From positions 3,420,518 to 3,484,517 of the forward strand of contig NZ_JACBZP010000001.1 of assembly GCF_013409065.1 (NCBI RefSeq): 64,000 bases of DNA, given 5' to 3'. Numbering within the stretch: the stretch's first letter is position 1; every line of letters starts with the position of its first letter. This DNA is from Spelaeicoccus albus (lineage in GTDB: Bacteria; Actinomycetota; Actinomycetes; Actinomycetales; Brevibacteriaceae). A program made the position numbers and the translations under genes. Below, one piece after another: positions 17,397 to 25,756 of this stretch. A model generated the notes under the pieces. That model was not told the origin of the DNA. It made no database searches and was given only the letters and a program-made list of their open reading frames with translations.

Positions 17397-18548
17397 TCAA
17401 AGCCCGCGCATCGTGAACGCGCGTGCCATCGCCGTCCGCACCGGTGTGGCCAGCGCGGCCCGGAGCGCGAAATCCCGCATTGCCAACTGGCCGCCGGACA
17501 GTTGCCGGCCTAACGCCATGTTCAGGCGAGCTTGGCGATCGGCCACCCGTGCCGAGTGCATCCGGCGCCGCGAAAACCGTGCCAAGAGTCGCCGCGTGCG
17601 GTCCGGGTCGTCGTCGCGGGCTCGCCCGCGCCGGATGATCGACGCAAGAACCGGCGCGAGGTCGCAAGCGTCCAACCAGCCCAAATTCATGCCTTGTCCG
17701 CCGATCGGGCTGATCTCGTGGGCGGCATCCCCGATCGCGATGATGCGGCCGAACACCATTCCGGTCGCCAGTCGGCTGCGGGCGCGGAACGCGCTCAATA
17801 CGGCGACGGTTGCCGGATCAACGCTTGTTCCGGTCCGGGCACGGATCAGTTCGCTCAATTCCCCCGGCTCGGCGCGGTCGAACAATCCGGGCGTCCGCAC
17901 CACCCACCGGCGTTGCCGGCCCGGCAGCGGGAACGATTCGACGACGCCATCGGGCTCCACGTGGATGACCGCCCGCGGTCCGTCCCGCGTGGTATCGGCA
18001 AAGTCCCCCATCAGATAGGTGTCGGTGAGGTCGACGGTCCGCAGGCCGAGGCCGGACGCCGCACGTACGGTGCTCTTGGCCCCGTCGGCGGCGACGGCGA
18101 ACTGCGCACGGACAACGACACCCCCGGGCCCGCCGATTTCCACGTGATCGTCGGCCGCGGCCACCGTGCGCACCGGGAACCCGCGCGTCAACGCGCCAGG
18201 CGCTGCAGTCCTCAGCGTCCGGCCGAGCACGTCCTCGGTCACGTACTGCGGAACCGTGAGCACATACGGGAAGACGGCCGAGGCCTTTTCGAAGGTCACG
18301 GCTCCGACGTCGCGCCCGCGGCTGCGCAGGATGCCGCGGCGCACCCGCACTCCCCCGCGAATCAACTCGCCGGCGATCCCGAGACGCGACAGCGCCGCAA
18401 GCGACGGCGGGTGGATACCGATGGCCCGCGAGTGCACGGTCCGACTCGTGCGGGCCTCCAGGACCGTGATGTCGAGTCCCAGAGAGGCGAGCTGACAGCC
18501 GAGCAGCATTCCGACGGGGCCGGCACCGATGACTGCCACGTCATACAT
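17397..18548 (-). CDS. FAD-dependent monooxygenase of a type III polyketide cassette
   Basis: A 383-residue class A flavoprotein hydroxylase. It has the dinucleotide motif IGAGPVGMLLG at residues 7-17, the DG-type motif VAADGAKSTVRAASGLG and the GD motif IAIGDAAHEISPIGGQGMN. Enzymes of this class hydroxylate aromatic rings with NAD(P)H and O2. It overlaps the methyltransferase gene by 8 bases and is the last gene after a type III polyketide synthase. Oxidation of a resorcinol/phenol product towards a hydroquinone or quinone is the likely role, as for the hydroxylase of the Streptomyces srs phenolic-lipid operon (inference by gene content). Confidence 0.88.
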   Translation of the reverse strand: MYDVAVIGAGPVGMLLGCQLASLGLDITVLEARTSRTVHSRAIGIHPPSLAALSRLGIAGELIRGGVRVRRGILRSRGRDVGAVTFEKASAVFPYVLTVPQYVTEDVLGRTLRTAAPGALTRGFPVRTVAAADDHVEIGGPGGVVVRAQFAVAADGAKSTVRAASGLGLRTVDLTDTYLMGDFADTTRDGPRAVIHVEPDGVVESFPLPGRQRRWVVRTPGLFDRAEPGELSELIRARTGTSVDPATVAVLSAFRARSRLATGMVFGRIIAIGDAAHEISPIGGQGMNLGWLDACDLAPVLASIIRRGRARDDDPDRTRRLLARFSRRRMHSARVADRQARLNMALGRQLSGGQLAMRDFALRAALATPVRTAMARAFTMRGL

Positions 18549-19260
18549 GCGCGCCGCCTTGATCGAAGACGAGCAGATTGCGTGCCGGAAACTGTGTCAT
18601 CAGCCGCCAGCCCGGCGGGACGACGGCGCGGAGCTCTGCTGTCGTGTAGCTGCGCCGGATCGAGATCAGGCCGTCCGCGCGGATATACGACCCGCGAAAG
18701 AACGGCAACGTGGCGGCGCCAAAGGCCAGATACGCCGGCAGCGAGCGCGCGATGTCGCTGTGGACGGCGCGAATCCGGGTCAGCGCGCGGGAATCGGCGA
18801 TCAGCCCGTCGAACTCGTCGCCGGAGAGATGGTGGAGCAGATGGTTCGAAACCACGAAGTCGAACGACAGGCCTTCGGCGACCAGGTCCGCCGTGACCGC
18901 ACACCGGAATTCAACGCCGGACGTCGGCGGCAACCGGCTGACGAATCGGTGAGCCCGCTCGTCCGGGTCGATGGCGGTGATGCGAAGCCGGCTCCCGTCA
19001 CGGGCCGACCAGCGCGCCAATGCCCGGGGCAGATCCCCGCCGCCGAAGCCGATATCGAGAACCGTCGGATTCAGCCCCCGTACGACCGCGGGCCGCAGGA
19101 GCGTGCGGTACAGCTGGTGCCAGCCGGCCACTACCGCGTTGACCGCCCGGAATCCGGCATACGTGCGGTCGAGGCGAACCGGATCGCAGTTGGGCGAATC
19201 CATGAATTCGACTGCCTGGGTGTCCCGTTCGGCGAGGTTCACGGCGACGGCCTCAAGCAC
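18541..19260 (-). CDS. Class I SAM-dependent methyltransferase of the polyketide cassette
   Basis: A 239-residue methyltransferase. Motif I is VLDIGFGGGDLP, followed by ITAIDPDERA (acidic residue after strand 2) and FDFVVSNHLLHHL (motif IV). GTG 19260 overlaps the synthase stop by 8 bases, and the gene overlaps the monooxygenase start by 8 bases, so the three are translated together. It may O- or C-methylate the aromatic polyketide. To my knowledge some phenolic-lipid operons use an unrelated integral-membrane methyltransferase at this step, so the soluble class I enzyme here is a difference worth noting. Confidence 0.87.
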   Translation of the reverse strand: MLEAVAVNLAERDTQAVEFMDSPNCDPVRLDRTYAGFRAVNAVVAGWHQLYRTLLRPAVVRGLNPTVLDIGFGGGDLPRALARWSARDGSRLRITAIDPDERAHRFVSRLPPTSGVEFRCAVTADLVAEGLSFDFVVSNHLLHHLSGDEFDGLIADSRALTRIRAVHSDIARSLPAYLAFGAATLPFFRGSYIRADGLISIRRSYTTAELRAVVPPGWRLMTQFPARNLLVFDQGGAHV

Positions 19261-20383
19261 CCGGCTCTTTGGTCAGCAGAGCGCTTTCGACGGTCAGCCC
19301 GGGACCGAATGCCATTGCGCACACGCGTTCCGGTGCGGACGCGGGTTGCCGGAGGATGTGCGCCAGGATGTACAGCACCGTCGCGCTGCTCATGTTCCCG
19401 TAGTCACGCAATACCTGCCGCGACGGCGCAAGCTGGTCGGCGCTGAGGTTCAACGTCGATTCGACCTTGTCCAGGATGCTGCGCCCGCCCGGATGGATCG
19501 CCCAGCGGTCGACGTCGCTGTACGGACGCGATGCCAGCACGGAATCGGAGGCGAAGAGCGGCGCCATGGCGGCCGCAATGTTCTCGTCGATGATATGGGG
19601 CACGTACGTGCTGAGCACCATGTCGAAGCCGTGGTCGCCGATCGTCCACGCCATGTCGTCCTCACCGGTCGGCGTCAAAACGGTTTCGAAGTGGTCCAGG
19701 CTCAATGCCGGCTGCCGGGTCGATGGCCGCCGTCCGCTGACGACCGCGGCGGCCGCGCCGTCCGAAAAGACCGACGACGCCACTATCTGGTCCGGGTCGT
19801 TCGACGTGCGCACGTGCAATGTGCACAATTCGGCGCTGACGACCAGGACGACCGCTTCGGGCTCGGCCGCGCAAATCGTGGCGGCGGCCCGCAGGGCGGG
19901 GAACGACGCATAGCATCCCATGAAGCCGATGTGGTAGCGCTGCACGGAGGGTGTGAGGCCCAGCCGGCGGACGAGCAAATAATCCGGCCCCGGCGCAAAG
20001 AATCCGGTGCACGACACGGTAATGACGTGCGTGACGTCGGACGCCGCGAATCCGCCACTCGCTTTCAGGGCCAGTTCGGCGGCTTCGCAGTACAGGCCGG
20101 GCGCGGCCCGGATGTACAGATCGTTGCGAACCTGCGTACCCGGGTTCAGCAATTCACCGGATTCGCGGTCGTAGAAGACCGGGGGCTCCTTCGTGTCCTC
20201 GGCGGAGAGCTCCGCGATGACCGTGTGGCGGGTGTCGATGCCCGATGCATTGAAGCACGCACCGATCAGCCGTTCGCCGAGACGCGAGATGTCGGGCTGA
20301 GCGGCGAATCGATCCCGCGTGACCTCCTGGTCGAGCACGGTGGAGGGCGTGGCCGTCTCGATTGCACTCACATACGCTGACAT
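19253..20383 (-). CDS. Type III polyketide synthase
   Basis: A 376-residue chalcone/stilbene-synthase-like enzyme that builds aromatic or pyrone rings from a CoA starter and malonyl-CoA. The thiolase-fold triad is visible: Cys in VSCTGFFAPGPDYLL, His in WAIHPGGRSIL and Asn in YGNMSSATVLYIL. GFMGCYASFPALRAA is also typical. Starter specificity is not readable, but bacterial enzymes with methyltransferase and flavin hydroxylase partners often make long-chain alkylresorcinols or alkylpyrones that enter membranes. First gene of a three-gene operon. Confidence 0.93.
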   Translation of the reverse strand: MSAYVSAIETATPSTVLDQEVTRDRFAAQPDISRLGERLIGACFNASGIDTRHTVIAELSAEDTKEPPVFYDRESGELLNPGTQVRNDLYIRAAPGLYCEAAELALKASGGFAASDVTHVITVSCTGFFAPGPDYLLVRRLGLTPSVQRYHIGFMGCYASFPALRAAATICAAEPEAVVLVVSAELCTLHVRTSNDPDQIVASSVFSDGAAAAVVSGRRPSTRQPALSLDHFETVLTPTGEDDMAWTIGDHGFDMVLSTYVPHIIDENIAAAMAPLFASDSVLASRPYSDVDRWAIHPGGRSILDKVESTLNLSADQLAPSRQVLRDYGNMSSATVLYILAHILRQPASAPERVCAMAFGPGLTVESALLTKEPGA

Positions 20384-20475
20384 ACTTCACCCTAACGCCG
20401 CCGGGCGTGCCGTGGACGGGTGAATGGGCATCGGTCGGACTTGCCGGACGCCGGACGGCGCGGCGCGCACGACGG

Positions 20476-21552
20476 TCAGCGGCTCATCGAGTCCGAACGC
20501 GCGTCATGCCGCTCATCGCTGCGCGCGAGAGACGCCAGGTACTCGTTGTACGCCATGCGGTCGGCGTCGCCGTCCCGGGCGGCTTGCCTGTCCTGTCGCG
20601 TGGCGCGGCGGGCGTCGGATTTCTGCCATTCCCAAATGAGCGCACCGATCACGATGAGTGTGGGTAGTTCGGTGAACGCCCAGGCAATGCCGCCGCCGAC
20701 CGATTGGTCGTGCATCGGGTCGATGCCGAACATGCTGACGTGGTAGTAGTTCACGATCAGCTTGGTCGACATCATGACGACGACGCCGAAGAACGCGTGG
20801 AACGGCACTGTGACGAAGATTTCGATCAAGCGCAGCATCGTCGGGTCGATCTTGGCCAGCGATTTCGACTTTTCACGCGGCGACGGGTCGACGCCCATGA
20901 CGTTCCAGAAGTACAGCATGCCGATCAGCACGAAGTGGATCAGCATGAGGTTGTGACCCCACATGCGGCCCATCAGGAAGTCGAACGCCGGCGTGAAGTA
21001 CAGGCCGTACAAGCTCATCAGGAACAACACGACCGTCACTGCCGGATGAGTGAAGAATCGCGCGACACCGCTGTGGACAAGGCGCAACAGAAGCCGTCGG
21101 GCGTTCCATCGTCCGCGTCCGGCCGGCAGCACGCGAAGCATCAGGGTGATGGGCGCGCCGAGAACGAGGAACACCGGCGAGAGCATGCTGAGCATCATGT
21201 GCTGGATCATGTGGATGCTGAACAGCTCCATGCCGTAGCCGTCGACCCCGTTGGCCGTGACGCCAAGCACCGTGACAATGCCGAGTGCCCACCAAATCGT
21301 ACGGGAAACCGGCCATTTGTCCCCACGACGGTGCAGAATGCCGACGCCTACCGCATAGGCAAGCAAGGCGGCCACCGTCAAAGTCGGCACGACGGGAATG
21401 GGCTGCAAATGGATCCCGATGACGCGCGCAAACGTCGGCGGATCCATCGGCATCCACATGTCGCCGGTCATGGGCGGCATCTGCATGCCGCCGGTATGCC
21501 CGCCGGAGTTGCTCCCGGCGGCGGCCAGCAGCACGACTCCCCCAACGCTCAC
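20476..21552 (-). CDS. CtaG/Caa3-type cytochrome c oxidase assembly protein
   Basis: A 358-residue polytopic membrane protein of the caa3_CtaG family, linked to copper delivery or assembly of cytochrome c oxidase. It has about seven hydrophobic helices and the characteristic IHMIQHMMLSMLSPVFLVLGAP block with clustered Met and His. An N-terminal Met/His-rich stretch (GGHTGGMQMPPMTGDMWMPM) could bind copper. GTG 21552 follows AAAGGTG. The C-terminal ~55 residues are charged and cytoplasmic. Confidence 0.88.
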   Translation of the reverse strand: MSVGGVVLLAAAGSNSGGHTGGMQMPPMTGDMWMPMDPPTFARVIGIHLQPIPVVPTLTVAALLAYAVGVGILHRRGDKWPVSRTIWWALGIVTVLGVTANGVDGYGMELFSIHMIQHMMLSMLSPVFLVLGAPITLMLRVLPAGRGRWNARRLLLRLVHSGVARFFTHPAVTVVLFLMSLYGLYFTPAFDFLMGRMWGHNLMLIHFVLIGMLYFWNVMGVDPSPREKSKSLAKIDPTMLRLIEIFVTVPFHAFFGVVVMMSTKLIVNYYHVSMFGIDPMHDQSVGGGIAWAFTELPTLIVIGALIWEWQKSDARRATRQDRQAARDGDADRMAYNEYLASLARSDERHDARSDSMSR

Positions 21553-21687
21553 GTCGATTCACCTTTCAGCAGATCCTGGAGACCGGCCCGTGTGCAAACG
21601 AGTCGGCCCATCCAGGATATCGCGCGGCGCACGGGCGGTTGATGTGTCACCGGACACTCGAGAAATTTGGCGGCCGGCCCGCGCCGC

Positions 21688-22242
21688 TCACGCGAATGCG
21701 GTCAGCGCCCCGTCGACGAAAGCATCCAGATCGCCGGGATTGCGACTTGTCACGAGCGTCCAACCGTTTGCCGTGCACGTCTTCACCTCGGCATCGATCC
21801 AGTTGCCGCCGGCGTTGCGGATGTCCGTTTGCAGGCTTGCCCAGCTCGTCAACGTCTTGCCGCGCAGGACATCGGCCTCGACGAGAGTCCACGGTCCGTG
21901 GCAGATCGCGGCAATCGGCTTGCCGGCAGTCGTGAAACCCTTCACGAAGTCGACGGCGTCGGCGTTCAGCCGCAGTTGGTCCGGATTGGTCGTGCCGCCC
22001 GGCAGTACGAGGCCGTCGTAGTCCGATACGGACGCCGACTGGACGAGCGTGTCGACCGCGAACGTATCGGCCGGATTCACGTCACCGGTGAACGCCTGCA
22101 CGGTGCCGGCTTCGGTCGACAGCAGCTCGGGCGTGCCGCCGGCGTCCTTCACAGCTTGCCACGGCGTCGTCAATTCGACCTGTTCGACACCGGACGGCGC
22201 CATCAGAAATGCAATTCGTTTGCCATTCAATGCGTGTGCCAT
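21688..22242 (-). CDS. DJ-1/PfpI-family protein
   Basis: A 184-residue type 1 glutamine amidotransferase-like protein. The nucleophile-elbow Cys is in AAICHGPW and a conserved Glu lies in EQVELTTPW. This matches PfpI/YhbO-type proteins, proposed to be proteases, chaperones or glyoxal/deglycase stress enzymes; the true activity is disputed in the literature. ATG 22242 follows AGGAGG. Confidence 0.9.
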   Translation of the reverse strand: MAHALNGKRIAFLMAPSGVEQVELTTPWQAVKDAGGTPELLSTEAGTVQAFTGDVNPADTFAVDTLVQSASVSDYDGLVLPGGTTNPDQLRLNADAVDFVKGFTTAGKPIAAICHGPWTLVEADVLRGKTLTSWASLQTDIRNAGGNWIDAEVKTCTANGWTLVTSRNPGDLDAFVDGALTAFA

Positions 22243-22267
22243 TGTGAGCCTCCTATGTTGTGCGGTA

Positions 22268-23077
22268 TCAGGGATTCGTGGACAGTCGTTCGCGGATGAA
22301 GCGCACGACGCGCCGTCTCGCTTCGTAAGCCGGGTGCCCGTCGTATTCGCGTACCTCTCCGGTCAGCACAGAGTGCGCCGAGCGCGAGAAACCAGCCGCG
22401 TTACCGGGAGACGAGTCGAGTTCGATCACTTCGAACGCGTCTCCGAGCCGTGCCGTCAAGGTGGCGAAACGCTCGGCCGGAACCGACGAGTCCCGGCTGA
22501 ATCGTAGCCCCAGAACGCACAGGCCGTCATCGGTGCGCTCGGCCACCCGGTCGAGCTCGCCCGCTGACACGCCCGGTGATCGGCGGTGTTCGCGGCCGAT
22601 CGGTCCGGGTATGGCGGGCTGGCTCATCACCGGCGCGAGAACTGCGTCGTCGACCGCCAACGCCAATGCGAAGTTGCCGGTGAAGCACATGCCGATGACC
22701 GCGACTCCTCTTCCCGGCGTCCGCCCCGCCAAGTCCCGCGCCACAGCCCGCAGGAACTCGGTCAGCGGGCGGGCGGCGTTGACCGCGAATGCGCGTATTT
22801 CGCGCGAGATGCACAGTCGTGCTGCGACGCCGGCCGCGTAGCCGGCGGATACTGGGCGTCCCGGGGTGCCGAACGGCGACGGAATTGTGACGGTGAAGCC
22901 CTCGTCCACCAGATGCTGTGCGAGACCGAGTACCTCCGGGGTGATGCCCGGGAACTCGGGAATCAGCAGAACGCCGGGGCCGGCGCCCTTTTCAAAGATG
23001 TCATAGGACATGCCGGCGGCGTCGAACACCGTCGCCGTCCAGCCGGATAAGTCGGACGTCGGTGCCGTATCGGCCAT
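22268..23077 (-). CDS. Dienelactone hydrolase-family protein
   Basis: A 269-residue alpha/beta hydrolase of the dienelactone hydrolase family. The nucleophile is Cys in VIGMCFTGNFALAL, as in true dienelactone hydrolases, with an acidic residue near LRFSRDSSVPAERF and a His in YDGHPAYEARRRV. The substrate is unknown. ATG 23077 is chosen because homology begins there; an open frame reaches 23227 but is less protein-like. It ends 25 bases before the PfpI-family start, so the two may be co-transcribed. Confidence 0.82.
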   Translation of the reverse strand: MADTAPTSDLSGWTATVFDAAGMSYDIFEKGAGPGVLLIPEFPGITPEVLGLAQHLVDEGFTVTIPSPFGTPGRPVSAGYAAGVAARLCISREIRAFAVNAARPLTEFLRAVARDLAGRTPGRGVAVIGMCFTGNFALALAVDDAVLAPVMSQPAIPGPIGREHRRSPGVSAGELDRVAERTDDGLCVLGLRFSRDSSVPAERFATLTARLGDAFEVIELDSSPGNAAGFSRSAHSVLTGEVREYDGHPAYEARRRVVRFIRERLSTNP

Positions 23078-23138
23078 GCGACCACCCGCGATTCTTCGAG
23101 AGGACTCCAGTTTAGGTGACGCCTCGGACACGTGCCCA

Positions 23139-23804
23139 TCAGGCGACGGTAAAGCTGCCGCGGACAGTGATTGTCGTACGGCTGACTCCACCGAATCCGT
23201 AATCCGTGAGGAATTTGAGCGAGTCACGGTATTTCCCCGTGCTGCCCGGGCCGGCCGGCGAGAATTTGCCGTCGAAATAGTGGCTCTTCGACGCGGTATG
23301 AGCAGTCCCGGATTTCGACGATCCCGCGTGCGTGTACTTCATGCCGGTCTCGTGGACTTTGCCGACAACAAGTTTTTGCAGACTCGTGTTGATGCGGTAC
23401 CCCCACTTCACTGTTGAGCCGTCGCACGGGTGCAGCAGGTGGAGCGAGCCCTTGTCGGTGGAGCGGACTTCGGGTTGCCCGCAATGCAGGACCGTCGTCG
23501 AGCCGCTCATGCGCGACAGCCGCGCCGGCGCCCCGGCGCGGCGGCCGGCTTCCTTCAGCGCCTTTTTGCGCGGTACCGGTTTGTCGAATTCGATGTGCAC
23601 AGTCACCGTCGTACCGCCCGTGACCTGCCGGACGTCGACCGATTTCGTGGTCTCGGACGTCGGGGCCTGCGCTGCATGCGCGGGCACGCCGACTCCAAAG
23701 CTCGCCGCGGCTGCCGCCAGGACGACTGCGACAACGACCCCGAGACGGTTCGTCAGTGAGAGCACCGTCGAACGGGAGCCTGTATGACACTGTTTCGAAT
23801 TCAT
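23139..23804 (-). CDS. Exported protein of unknown function
   Basis: A 221-residue protein with a Sec-type signal peptide: basic N-terminus, hydrophobic GVVVAVVLAAAAASFGVGV and a cleavage site after AHA (about residue 44). The mature part is Ser/Thr/Lys-rich with two Cys (HCGQP and HPCDG) that could form a disulphide. Its first domain resembles a small beta-rich ligand domain, but I recognise no family. The start is uncertain; an in-frame GTG 39 bases downstream would still precede the signal peptide. Confidence 0.7.
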   Translation of the reverse strand: MNSKQCHTGSRSTVLSLTNRLGVVVAVVLAAAAASFGVGVPAHAAQAPTSETTKSVDVRQVTGGTTVTVHIEFDKPVPRKKALKEAGRRAGAPARLSRMSGSTTVLHCGQPEVRSTDKGSLHLLHPCDGSTVKWGYRINTSLQKLVVGKVHETGMKYTHAGSSKSGTAHTASKSHYFDGKFSPAGPGSTGKYRDSLKFLTDYGFGGVSRTTITVRGSFTVA

Positions 23805-23878
23805 CAGGTCCAGGGTGACAAAACTCCGGCCGGTTGGCTAATCCATGCCGCGCCGGCGGGCCCGACGAGTCACGTCGG

Positions 23879-24706
23879 TCAGTGACCTCGGTAGTGCGGT
23901 TTGCGCTTCTCGCTGAACGCCGTGATGGCCTCGAGCAGGTCGTCGCTGGGCAGGAATGCAGCATTCCAGGTGGCGACCTCGCGCAGTTCGGAGGCGATTC
24001 TCGCCTCGCGTTCGGCGGTGAGGGTCCGCTTTGTCCCATAGACGGCGGCGGGCGGGTTGGCCGCGATCTCTTCCGCCATCGCCCGCGCCGCATCCAGGAC
24101 GGCGTCGTGCGCGGAGTTGACCAGGCCGATCCGCTCGGCCTCGTCGGCGGCAATGTCCTTGCCGGTCAATGCCAATTCGCGCAGTCGTCCTTGCTCGATG
24201 ATTCCCTCCAGCCGCTGCAGACTGCCCAGATCGGCGACGATGGCGACCTTGACCTCGCGCACGCTGAATTTGGCATCGCGGCCGGCCAAACGGACGTCCG
24301 CTGCTGCAATCAAGTCGACTCCCCCGCCGACGCACCATCCCGACACGGCCGCGATGACCGGTTTGCGGCATGTGGCCACCGAGGTGATGGCCGCCTGCTT
24401 GCCCCGGATATCGGCAAGTAATTCGGCACGTGCGGTCGCGCCGGCGTCCGGCCTCACATGCTCGCCCCATGAAGCCAACAGATCGTTCAAATCGAGACCG
24501 ACGCTGAAATTGCGCCCCGCGCCGGTCAGAACGACGGCCCGCACGTCCTCGTCGGCGTCGAGAGCATTGAACACGAGCGGCAATTCGTGCCAGAACGCCG
24601 AGCCCATGGCGTTGCCGTGCCCGGTCCCGGTGAGCGTGACTGTGGCGATATGCCCGGCGACGTCCACCGCCAGGGTCGTCAGATCGCTTGGCAGGGTCGA
24701 TGTCAT
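23879..24706 (-). CDS. Enoyl-CoA hydratase/isomerase (dienoyl-CoA isomerase-like)
   Basis: A 275-residue crotonase-fold enzyme. The oxyanion-hole segments are GAGRNFSVGLDL and SGWCVGGGVDLIAAADVRLA. The active-site region reads FSVREVKVAIVADLGSLQRL: the Glu and the Asp match the acidic pair of delta3,5-delta2,4-dienoyl-CoA isomerase, so isomerisation of dienoyl-CoA during unsaturated fatty-acid breakdown is plausible. ATG 24706 follows GAAGGAG. It lies 16 bases downstream of the LysR gene and may share its transcript. Confidence 0.88.
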   Translation of the reverse strand: MTSTLPSDLTTLAVDVAGHIATVTLTGTGHGNAMGSAFWHELPLVFNALDADEDVRAVVLTGAGRNFSVGLDLNDLLASWGEHVRPDAGATARAELLADIRGKQAAITSVATCRKPVIAAVSGWCVGGGVDLIAAADVRLAGRDAKFSVREVKVAIVADLGSLQRLEGIIEQGRLRELALTGKDIAADEAERIGLVNSAHDAVLDAARAMAEEIAANPPAAVYGTKRTLTAEREARIASELREVATWNAAFLPSDDLLEAITAFSEKRKPHYRGH

Positions 24707-24722
24707 TGCTGCGGCTCCTTCG

Positions 24723-25646
24723 TCATCGCGTGCACACGGCTAGCAGCGTACCGGCCGGCCCCGACGGCGTCCGGCCGTTGGCCCAAATGGCGCGGACGTC
24801 GCGCGAGAGTTCGAGATCCGCCAATGCCACCTCGACCAGCGTGCCGGCAGCCAATTCCGCTTCGACGCTCAACCGACCGAGCACCGTCGCGGCGTGGCCG
24901 GCCGAGATGGCTTCCTTGATGGACGTGGTGGACCCAAGCTCCATTGACGGTTTGATGGTCAGGCCGTGCACGTCGAGTGCCCGGTCGAGCACTTGCCTGG
25001 TACCGGATCCCGGCTCACGCAGAACGACCGGCGCTTTGGCCAGCTTGGCTGCCGTGACCGGTGCTCCGGACTTCGCCCACGGGTGCGTCGGCGCGACAAC
25101 CAGCACGAGGTCGTCGTGGCTGACGATGATGGAGTGGACCTCCCGCGGGGCGGCCGGGCCCTCGACGAAGCCGAGTTCCGCGTCGCCCGCGGACACGAGA
25201 GCGACAACGCGTTCGCTGTTCGCCGGTTGCAGCGAGACACTCACATCGGGCAGGACGGCGTTCAGCTTCATCAGCCACATCGGCATCAGATAGTCGGCAA
25301 CCGTGAGCGACGCAGCGACCTGCAAACGGGATTGTCCGGCCTGCGACAACGTGAGCACGTTTTTGCTGAACTCCGCACCGGAGCGGACAAGATCCCCGGC
25401 CCACCCGACGACGACTCGGCCGGCGTCGGTCAGCGTCGAGCCCGACGTCCGGCGATCCAGCAACACGATGCCCATGTGGCGCTCCAGTGCGCTCAAGCGC
25501 TGACTGGCTGCCGGCTGGCTGATGGCGAACCGCCTGGCGGCTGCGCCCACGCTTCCGGTCTCGTCGACGGCAATGAACAACGCGAGCGCTTCGAGGTCCG
25601 GCAGTCGGCTAGTTGGCGGTGACATCGACGTTTTAGCCATAGGCAC
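24723..25646 (-). CDS. LysR-family transcriptional regulator
   Basis: A 307-residue LysR regulator: N-terminal helix-turn-helix (GSVGAAARRFAISQPAASQRLSALE, about residues 30-55) and a periplasmic-binding-protein-like effector domain. GTG 25646 has GAGGAGG nine bases upstream; ATG 25640 is an alternative. It is divergent from a YeiH-type exporter gene, the same pairing as E. coli yeiE/yeiH, so it probably controls that exporter in response to a sulphur compound such as sulphite (inference). Confidence 0.9.
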   Translation of the reverse strand: MPMAKTSMSPPTSRLPDLEALALFIAVDETGSVGAAARRFAISQPAASQRLSALERHMGIVLLDRRTSGSTLTDAGRVVVGWAGDLVRSGAEFSKNVLTLSQAGQSRLQVAASLTVADYLMPMWLMKLNAVLPDVSVSLQPANSERVVALVSAGDAELGFVEGPAAPREVHSIIVSHDDLVLVVAPTHPWAKSGAPVTAAKLAKAPVVLREPGSGTRQVLDRALDVHGLTIKPSMELGSTTSIKEAISAGHAATVLGRLSVEAELAAGTLVEVALADLELSRDVRAIWANGRTPSGPAGTLLAVCTR

Positions 25647-25756
25647 AGCTTATGACCTCCTCGAAAATCTGCGTCTACCGGCTCGCACTCTCGCGCGGCA
25701 CAGTGGAATTGACCATGCGATTTCGGCAATTTTCCGAAGCAATTCTAAGGACCCGA

